Below are positions 1 through 5,350 of a DNA stretch of 16,714 nucleotides, one piece after another. The translations under genes and the position numbers were made by a program. The notes beneath the pieces are model-generated. The model was not told the origin of the DNA and made no database searches. It saw only the letters and a list, made by a program, of their open reading frames with translations. Within the stretch, counting starts at the first letter, position 1, and every line of letters starts with the position of its first letter. The stretch is from an uncultured Eubacteriales bacterium (lineage in GTDB: Bacteria > Bacillota > Clostridia > Christensenellales > Aristaeellaceae), in contig URJN01000009.1 of NCBI GenBank assembly GCA_900548125.1, positions 1-16,714 of the forward strand, read 5' to 3'.

Positions 1-30
1 GATTTCGGAGAATGCCGAAATCCGTCTTTT
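1..30 (+). terminator. Intrinsic terminator, probably bidirectional, at left edge
   Basis: GATTTCGG (1-8) and CCGAAATC (15-22) form a perfect 8-bp stem with a 6-base loop, followed on the plus strand by CGTCTTTT. The stem may extend past the window edge. It lies 14 bases beyond the stop codon of the minus-strand flavoprotein gene, and the AAAA run on the entering side would suit termination from that side too. The T-run for the minus direction would be outside the window. Confidence 0.6.
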
Positions 31-43
31 AATTAGATTGATA

Positions 44-1879
44 TTACTCTGCCTTCACCGCGTCAGCAGCAGCTTTCGCCGCGAGACGACCGGAGGTCAC
101 AGCCCATGCCACGCAGTTAGACGGCATGGATTCGTCGCCATGCACGCCGCCAATGATTTCGCCGCAGGCATAGAGACCATCGATTACCTGTTCGTTTTCG
201 TCATAGACCTCAAAAGAAGTGCTCGTCTTCAGACCACCCAGCGAGGTTGCCATACGAAGACGCTGCTCGACGATATAAATCTGACCATCCAAATCCAGAC
301 CCACGCTCATTTCCGCGCGTCCGAAATCGTCATCCTTGCCCGCAGCCACCATATCGTTGAAGTGCGCAACCGTTTCGCTCAGCTTTTCGGCATTGATTCC
401 AGCCTTCTCAGCCGCTTCTTCAACCGTCGCTCCTCTGCGGAACACCGGCTTGCCTTCGGTTGCATCCAGCCAAGGCTCAACAATCTCCTTCGTCAAACCT
501 GCGCTGACCTCCATCTTCGCCATCCAATTGTCGAAGCCTTTCTGATCCATCACCAGATAAACGGTCATATCCGTCTGCTTCTGGGTTACCTTCTTAATGG
601 ATACGAAGTCCATATTCTCGTTCATGCAGCGTTCACCCTCGACGTTCACATAGATAGCGCCGTCGTTTAAAGTCGCTGCCTGAGAAGCCAGCGGAGAAAT
701 ATAGGCATTGCTACGGAACGTGGTACCGTCCGCCGTAATATTTCCTCCGTCAAGCGGCTTCTCGATTCCCTGCGGATAGCTCTTGAGATACTGCATGTAA
801 TGGGTCATTGCGCCCACTTCTTCAGCCATGATGATACCGTCGCCCGTGGAAGAAGACGCGCCGTAGAACAGCGTGCCCATCTGGTTTTCCGGACGCAGTG
901 CAACGCTCGCACCATAACCGCCGGTTGCCAGCAGGGTTACATCCGCATAGATATTCAGCACGCCATCCTTCGTAGAACAAGACGCGCCAACCACACGTCC
1001 ATTCTCGGTCAACAGGTGCTGCGCACGGGTTTCAAGGAGAAGCTCGCCGCCGTTGCTCCGATAATACTGTTCCATTGTGCCGGTCAGATAACCGGACTGC
1101 TTTCCCTTCGGATAAAATGCGCGGTCATTGGTATGCTCCGGAAAATGATTGATGACGTCCTCAAATTCAACGCCAACGGTATCATGAAGCCAATCCACGC
1201 TATCGCCGGTGTTATTGACCATCAGCCACGTCATACGTGCATCATTTTCAAAGCTGCCGTACTTCATCGCATCCATAAACATGGTCTGAACGTCATCCGT
1301 TACGCCGCGCTCGGCCTGCTGCTTAGAGCAGCCGCCGTTAATCAGCGCACCGGTCAACGCAGTTGCACCGCCCGCGCTCGCCATCTTGTCCACGACAAGC
1401 GTTTCAACGCCTTGTTCCTGAAGGGTGATTGCGGCAGCCAAACCAGAACCGCCCGCGCCAATGACCAACGCCTGCACATGTCGTTCGGTCACTTCGCACG
1501 CCGTATCCGTCTTTTCCTTCGCGACCTTCAATGCTTCGATATCCGCTCCTGCCTGAGCAAGCGCATCTTCAGCTGCCTTGAGAATTGCATTCGACGTGTT
1601 GGTCGCACCGCTGACCGTATCCACTGCCAGCGTCTGACCCTCGACAATCTCCGCCGGAATACGCTCAATCGGCGCATCGCTCAATCCCGCGGTTTCCGCA
1701 TGGTCAGTAACCCTAACATTCAAAATCTCCGAGTCATTGACCTCGACCTCGACCGTCACCGGACCGTTGTTGCCGTTTGCCTGCGCGGTATACACGCCTG
1801 CTGTGTAGTTCTGCGCCCACGCTGTTGTTCCAAACAAGACCAACAGAAGGGTCAGCAGCATCGCCATACTCTTTTTCAT
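44..1879 (-). CDS. Secreted flavinylated FMN/FAD-dependent reductase (fumarate/urocanate reductase-like)
   Basis: 611 aa. Residues 1-22 are a signal peptide (KK, a Leu-rich core, then A20-W-A22 as a signal peptidase I site), with no lipobox cysteine. Residues about 25-110 are an FMN-bind domain with D87-T-V-S-G-A-T93, the motif on which ApbE-type transferases attach FMN covalently to the Thr. Residues about 135-605 are a FAD-binding fumarate-reductase-like domain with the dinucleotide motif GAGGSG (141-146). Such proteins work outside the membrane, passing electrons to a small organic acceptor. By eye, three substrate or catalytic positions of Shewanella fumarate reductase look changed: the Arg after GxRxxNE is F425, the His before TMGG is T545, and the Arg of the C-terminal NRLGGN motif is S574. 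Fumarate is therefore an unlikely substrate; the true one is unknown. No ApbE or electron-donor gene is in the window. RBS AGGAGGG at 1886-1892 supports the start. It is divergent from a TetR gene that probably controls it. Confidence 0.88.
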   Translation of the reverse strand: MKKSMAMLLTLLLVLFGTTAWAQNYTAGVYTAQANGNNGPVTVEVEVNDSEILNVRVTDHAETAGLSDAPIERIPAEIVEGQTLAVDTVSGATNTSNAILKAAEDALAQAGADIEALKVAKEKTDTACEVTERHVQALVIGAGGSGLAAAITLQEQGVETLVVDKMASAGGATALTGALINGGCSKQQAERGVTDDVQTMFMDAMKYGSFENDARMTWLMVNNTGDSVDWLHDTVGVEFEDVINHFPEHTNDRAFYPKGKQSGYLTGTMEQYYRSNGGELLLETRAQHLLTENGRVVGASCSTKDGVLNIYADVTLLATGGYGASVALRPENQMGTLFYGASSSTGDGIIMAEEVGAMTHYMQYLKSYPQGIEKPLDGGNITADGTTFRSNAYISPLASQAATLNDGAIYVNVEGERCMNENMDFVSIKKVTQKQTDMTVYLVMDQKGFDNWMAKMEVSAGLTKEIVEPWLDATEGKPVFRRGATVEEAAEKAGINAEKLSETVAHFNDMVAAGKDDDFGRAEMSVGLDLDGQIYIVEQRLRMATSLGGLKTSTSFEVYDENEQVIDGLYACGEIIGGVHGDESMPSNCVAWAVTSGRLAAKAAADAVKAE

Positions 1880-1902
1880 TTTCTTCCCTCCTCAATTCTG
1901 TA

Positions 1903-1928
1903 CATACCGAAGTACGTACCGTGGTATG
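1903..1928. promoter_or_regulatory. Probable TetR-family operator palindrome
   Basis: CATACC (1903-1908) and GGTATG (1923-1928) are perfect inverted arms around a central perfect palindrome GTACGTAC (1912-1919), all centred on 1915.5; 20 of 26 positions are symmetric. It begins about 5 bases downstream of the -10 box of the minus-strand flavoprotein promoter, so a bound dimer would cover the start site. A related half site, TGTACGT, lies at 1941-1947 inside the promoter spacer. Assignment to the adjacent TetR protein is inferred from position. Confidence 0.6.
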
Positions 1929-1932
1929 CTCA

Positions 1933-1961
1933 ATTATAGATGTACGTTATACTTTTGTCAA
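1933..1961 (-). promoter_or_regulatory. Consensus sigma-A promoter of the flavoprotein gene
   Basis: On the minus strand a perfect TTGACA (1956-1961) and a perfect TATAAT (1933-1938) are separated by exactly 17 bases. The predicted start near 1926 falls inside the 26-bp palindrome. A fully consensus promoter with an operator over its start fits a gene that is strong but held off by a repressor. Confidence 0.85.
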
Positions 1962-1979
1962 GCTCTATTTTGAGAAATT

Positions 1980-2009
1980 TTGACATTCGCGTTGATTTGG
2001 TGTTATACT
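1980..2009 (+). promoter_or_regulatory. Sigma-A promoter of the TetR-family gene
   Basis: TTGACA (1980-1985) and TATACT (2004-2009) with an 18-base spacer, 26 bases before the start codon. RBS AAGGAG follows at 2024-2029. It is divergent from the flavoprotein promoter; the -35 boxes of the two are about 18 bases apart, so one regulator could influence both. Confidence 0.75.
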
Positions 2010-2034
2010 AAGCAAAAACTTTGAAGGAGTTCCC

Positions 2035-2622
2035 ATGTCCAAGCTCTCCAAACGCCAAATTCAGGGACAAAACAGCCGTGACAAACTGCTTGATGCCGCC
2101 ACCCGTCTTTTTCACGAAAACGGTTATCAAGCCGTGACGGTCAATGATATCTGCGAAGCCGCTCAGCTGACAAAAGGCGCATTTTATCATCATTTTGACA
2201 GCAAAGAAGCACTCTATCAGCATTTGTATACACCGCAGCTCGACACCTATCTTGCCTCGCACTTTTCAATTCCGGAGGATGCGGACGGGAAAACGCTTTT
2301 GCTCGCGTTAGCCGATGCCACGCTTTCCTTCAGTGAAGAAATCGGGCAGGAAATGACCTCGCTGAGCATCACAGTCATGCTCAGCCGCGGCACATCCCAT
2401 CTATTCACGGAAGGACGAGTCCACACCCGTCTGCTTCATCAGGCACTTTCTCAATCCCAAGCAGGAAATCAGTTAAAATGCGAGGGCAGCGAACATGAGT
2501 TGATGCTGATTTATTCCTGCCTGATGGTCGGTTTTCTGGTAAAATGGGCATCTCTGGCAGATGAATCGAATTTTGATTGGCACAATCTTCTCCAGCGTGA
2601 AATGCAGCTCATGTTCTGCTGA
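2035..2622 (+). CDS. TetR/AcrR-family transcriptional regulator
   Basis: 195 aa, the usual length of the family. Residues about 14-62 are the TetR N-terminal DNA-binding domain: the helix starting SRDKLLDAATRLFHENGY, then the helix-turn-helix VTVNDICEAAQLTKGAFYHH (35-54) and the typical FDSKEALY. The rest is a helical ligand-binding and dimerisation domain without a recognisable ligand motif. RBS AAGGAG sits 5 bases before the ATG. It is divergent from the secreted flavoprotein gene, with a palindrome over that gene's start site, so the likely role is repression of the flavoprotein, relieved by its substrate or a related small molecule. The gene looks AT-richer than uvrB/uvrA, which could point to a different origin for the module; base composition was judged only by reading. 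Family is certain, target inferred. Confidence 0.9.
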   Translation: MSKLSKRQIQGQNSRDKLLDAATRLFHENGYQAVTVNDICEAAQLTKGAFYHHFDSKEALYQHLYTPQLDTYLASHFSIPEDADGKTLLLALADATLSFSEEIGQEMTSLSITVMLSRGTSHLFTEGRVHTRLLHQALSQSQAGNQLKCEGSEHELMLIYSCLMVGFLVKWASLADESNFDWHNLLQREMQLMFC

Positions 2623-2642
2623 ATCTCTGAAATTACGAAAAC

Positions 2643-2819
2643 CTGCCATACATTTCTTCCCTCGGCTTTTCTTGATATTCCCCGTAAAACACAGAATACA
2701 GACCTGTCTGCCAAAGTCTGCAAGGTCTTAAAGCCTTGCTCCCACAATCAATCGAATTCTGCTTAGTTTTCTATGGCAGAAGAGGAGAGTCTCAGCCCCC
2801 GCTCGGCGTTCTCCTTTTT
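2643..2819 (+). ncRNA. Possible structured small RNA or structured 3' UTR
   Basis: Nested inverted arms can be read: CTGCCATA (2643-2650) with TATGGCAG (2772-2779); AAAAC (2686-2690) with GTTTT (2766-2770); CAGAAT (2692-2697) with ATTCTG (2756-2761); AGACCT (2700-2705) with AGGTCT (2723-2728). A terminator hairpin follows at 2780-2819. A long rod with internal bubbles closed by a terminal stem recalls 6S RNA in general shape, but no conserved 6S, tmRNA or SRP sequence motif was recognised and no clear promoter is seen, so it may be only the 3' end of the TetR transcript. Confidence 0.25.
2780..2819 (+). terminator. Rho-independent terminator downstream of the TetR gene
   Basis: AGGAGA (2783-2788) pairs with TCTCCT (2810-2815), extended outward by A-T and G-T pairs to 2780/2818. 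An inner GCC (2795-2797) can pair with GGC (2805-2807). A run of T covers 2815-2819. It lies about 160 bases past the TetR stop codon. Confidence 0.5.
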
Positions 2820-2966
2820 CAATGCGCATAAGAAATTCATAAAAGCTGCCCGCGTGAGCAGATTTTGGCAAATTACAGGCATGTTCAATCCGCTTCAGCT
2901 TATTGGCATAAGCAGCTTAACCTGAATAGCAAAATCGAGAATTTCACTTATTCTTCCATTTGCGGC

Positions 2967-3006
2967 AAAAGCTATTCTCCCCCTTTTTCGGGCAGAATAG
3001 CTTTTT
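2967..3006 (+). terminator. Strong rho-independent terminator
   Basis: AAAAGCTATTCT (2967-2978) and AGAATAGCTTTT (2994-3005) form a perfect 12-bp stem with a 15-base loop, ending in a run of six T. The A-run on the left arm would let it act from the minus side as well. There is no protein gene directly upstream on the plus strand, so it is either a second stop for the TetR transcript or the end of an unannotated small transcript. Confidence 0.7.
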
Positions 3007-3020
3007 TGTTTACATTCCAT

Positions 3021-3040
3021 GGCGGGTTCAGCCCGCTTTT
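3021..3040 (+). terminator. Second, tandem terminator-like hairpin
   Basis: GCGGG (3022-3026) pairs with CCCGC (3032-3036) around TTCAG, followed by TTTT at 3037-3040. It is 15 bases past the preceding terminator. Confidence 0.4.
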
Positions 3041-3197
3041 CATTAAAAAGCTCAAGCAAAGCCGCTGCACGGTCATTCCTTCGTTCCTCATGCCGACAAA
3101 CTTGTTTCCGGTATCGCCATCAGAAATCGCCGGAAGCCCGCTGACCTTTTTCATCGCCGCTTTGCAGGTTCTGCATGACATCCCGACAAAATCATCA

Positions 3198-3211
3198 GGA
3201 ACGCTTGTTCC
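3198..3211 (+). promoter_or_regulatory. LexA/DinR SOS box of uvrBA
   Basis: GGAACGCTTGTTCC contains GAAC (3199-3202) and GTTC (3207-3210) four bases apart, the core of the Firmicute DinR/LexA consensus CGAACRNRYGTTYC; the first base and one central position deviate. It overlaps the -35 hexamer (3205-3210) of the uvrB promoter, the usual place for repression. Binding is inferred; uvrB is a classical SOS gene. Confidence 0.75.
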
Positions 3212-3233
3212 CATTTTTAATCTATGTTATAAT
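3205..3233 (+). promoter_or_regulatory. Promoter of the uvrBA operon
   Basis: TTGTTC (3205-3210), a 17-base spacer, then TATAAT (3228-3233) with an extended -10 TG at 3225-3226. The predicted start near 3240 leaves a leader of about 34 bases before the uvrB ATG. Confidence 0.8.
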
Positions 3234-3273
3234 GGGGAATCATCTCCCTTATCCGGTTATTCAGGAGGTCAGC

Positions 3274-5340
3274 ATGCAGGAAGGACGCTTCGTTCTCAAA
3301 TCCCCATTCAAGCCGCAGGGCGACCAGCCGCAGGCGATTGATGCGCTGGTGCAGGGCGTGCAGTCCGGCATGCCGTGCCAGGTTCTGCTGGGCGTCACAG
3401 GCTCGGGCAAAACCTATACGATGGCGTCCGTCATCGAGCGCATCCAGCGTCCGACACTCGTCATCGCGCACAACAAGACGCTCGCCGCACAGCTTTGCGC
3501 GGAATTCCGCGAATTCTTTCCGGACAGCGCGGTCGAGTATTTCGTTTCCTATTATGACTACTATCAGCCGGAAGCCTATATCGCCTCGACCGATACCTAT
3601 ATTGAAAAGGACTCCGCCGTCAACGAGGAAATCGAACGCCTGCGCCACAGCGCAACGGCGGCTCTGCGCGAGCGTCGGGACGTCATCGTCGTCGCGTCCG
3701 TTTCCTGCATCTATTCGATGGGCGATCCGTCCGAGTACGAAGGCATGATGATCTCCCTGCGCCCCGGCATGGCGATGGAGCGCGATGAGCTGGTGCGCCA
3801 GCTTGTCGAAATCCAGTACGACCGCAGCGACATCGAGTTTGAGCGCGGCACATTCCGCGTGCGCGGCGATGTGGTCGAAATCTTCCCCGCCGGATACGAC
3901 AAGAGTGCCATCCGCGTGGAATTCTTCGGCGACGAAATCGACCGCATCAGCGCCATCGACGTCGTCAGCGGGCATACGCTGATGGTTCTGGAACACATTT
4001 CCGTCTATCCCGCGACGCATTACGCGACGCCACGCGACGCCATCGACCGCGCCATCGGCAACATCGAGCATGACCTTGACGTGCGCATTCGGGAATTCAA
4101 GGAAAAGGGCGATTTGATTGAAGCCCAGCGCATCGCCCAGCGCACGCAATATGATATCGAAATGCTCCGCGAGTTGGGCTACTGCACGGGCATCGAAAAC
4201 TACTCCCGCTACTTCGACGGCAGAAAGCCCGGCGACGCGCCCTATACCCTGCTGGATTATTTCCCCAAGGACTACATCGTCTTTGTCGATGAGAGCCACG
4301 TCACCCTGCCGCAGATTCGCGCCATGTACAACGGCGACCGCGCACGCAAGGAAGCACTCGTTTCCTACGGCTTCCGCCTGCCGAGTGCCTTTGACAACCG
4401 CCCCCTGCGCTTTGAGGAATTCGAGCAGCGCATCGGTCAGCTCATCTGCGTCAGCGCGACGCCCGCGCCGTATGAAATGGAGCATGCCGGTCAGGTCGTC
4501 GAGCAGATTATCCGCCCGACCGGTCTGCTCGATCCCCAAATCGACGTCCGTCCCGCAACCGGTCAGGTTGACGACCTCTACGCCGAAATCGTCAAGACCA
4601 CAGGCGAGGGCTACCGCGTGCTGGTCACCACACTGACCAAGAAGATGGCGGAAAGCCTGACGACCTATCTGGGCGAAATGAACGTCAAGGTTCGCTATCT
4701 CCACTCCGACGTGCAGACGATGGAGCGGCAGGAAATCATCCGCGATCTGCGTCTGGGCGTATTCGATGTGCTGGTCGGCATCAACCTTCTGCGCGAGGGG
4801 CTTGACCTGCCGGAGGTCGCGCTTGTCGCCATCCTCGACGCGGACAAAGAGGGCTTCCTGCGCAGCGAGGTCAGCATGATTCAGACCATCGGACGCGCTG
4901 CGCGAAACGCAAACGGTCGGGTCATCATGTATGCCGATGTGATGACCGAAAGCATGAACAAAGCCATCTTTGAAACCCAGCGCCGCCGCCAGCTTCAGCA
5001 GGCGTATAATCAGGCGCACGGCATCGTTCCGCAGACCGTCATGAAATCCGTCCGCGACGTGCTGCAAATCGGGCACGCGGCGGACGAGGGCGGCAGCAAA
5101 CGCACCGTCAAGCGCGTCAAGGAGCTGAGCGAGGACGAGCTGCATCTGCTCATCTGCTCGACCGAGGAAAAGATGCTGCAAGCCGCCGCCAATCTGGACT
5201 TTGAGCTTGCAGCAAAACTGCGCGACAAGCTCTTTGAATTGCAGGGCAAGAAGCCCGAAGAGCTTCCGGAGGAAACCGTCACCCTGCCCCAGAGAAAGCG
5301 CAGAAGGCAGAGAAAGCCCCGACACGATTTAAAGGCATAA
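3274..5340 (+). CDS. uvrB: Excinuclease ABC subunit UvrB
   Basis: 688 aa, normal for UvrB. It is the damage-verifying helicase-like subunit of nucleotide excision repair, loaded by UvrA and then joined by UvrC. Visible motifs: Walker A GVTGSGKT (40-47); the beta-hairpin that inserts between DNA strands, with YYDYYQPEAY (93-102); Walker B DESH (339-342); helicase motif VI QTIGRAARN (537-545); and the C-terminal UVR domain (about 631-656) that contacts UvrC. The start is set by AGGAGG at 3263-3268 before ATG 3274; an upstream in-frame extension to 3175 would cross the promoter and SOS box and is not credible. The C-terminus is basic (RKRRRQRK). uvrA follows after 10 bases and its RBS starts inside the uvrB stop codon, so the two are one operon, probably SOS-induced. 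Confidence 0.98.
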   Translation: MQEGRFVLKSPFKPQGDQPQAIDALVQGVQSGMPCQVLLGVTGSGKTYTMASVIERIQRPTLVIAHNKTLAAQLCAEFREFFPDSAVEYFVSYYDYYQPEAYIASTDTYIEKDSAVNEEIERLRHSATAALRERRDVIVVASVSCIYSMGDPSEYEGMMISLRPGMAMERDELVRQLVEIQYDRSDIEFERGTFRVRGDVVEIFPAGYDKSAIRVEFFGDEIDRISAIDVVSGHTLMVLEHISVYPATHYATPRDAIDRAIGNIEHDLDVRIREFKEKGDLIEAQRIAQRTQYDIEMLRELGYCTGIENYSRYFDGRKPGDAPYTLLDYFPKDYIVFVDESHVTLPQIRAMYNGDRARKEALVSYGFRLPSAFDNRPLRFEEFEQRIGQLICVSATPAPYEMEHAGQVVEQIIRPTGLLDPQIDVRPATGQVDDLYAEIVKTTGEGYRVLVTTLTKKMAESLTTYLGEMNVKVRYLHSDVQTMERQEIIRDLRLGVFDVLVGINLLREGLDLPEVALVAILDADKEGFLRSEVSMIQTIGRAARNANGRVIMYADVMTESMNKAIFETQRRRQLQQAYNQAHGIVPQTVMKSVRDVLQIGHAADEGGSKRTVKRVKELSEDELHLLICSTEEKMLQAAANLDFELAAKLRDKLFELQGKKPEELPEETVTLPQRKRRRQRKPRHDLKA

Positions 5341-5350
5341 GGAGTCCGTC

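Larger units (their letters stand above)
2820..3198. other. Intergenic stretch without a supportable gene
   Basis: No open frame here has both a ribosome binding site and recognisable protein sequence. Visible structure is a short hairpin GCTTAT-TGGC-ATAAGC (2898-2913) and the two terminators listed at 2967-3006 and 3021-3040. From 3041 to 3198 nothing was recognised. Confidence 0.5.

Noticed and set aside
2643..2819. Firm call as 6S, tmRNA or SRP RNA
   Set aside because: General fold is suggestive but none of the conserved sequence motifs of these RNAs could be recognised, so only a low-confidence ncRNA is listed.
2972..3214. 80-codon minus-strand frame with CRTC motif
   Set aside because: No RBS, and it overlaps the SOS box, a terminator hairpin and the tandem hairpin, so it is better explained as regulatory DNA.
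2865..3341. 158-codon plus-strand frame entering uvrB
   Set aside because: It crosses two terminators, the promoter and the uvrB start in another frame; no domain.
3217..5325. 702-codon open frame on the strand opposite uvrB
   Set aside because: It mirrors uvrB, whose identity is certain; GC-rich codon bias produces long antisense frames, and the translation shows no recognisable domain.
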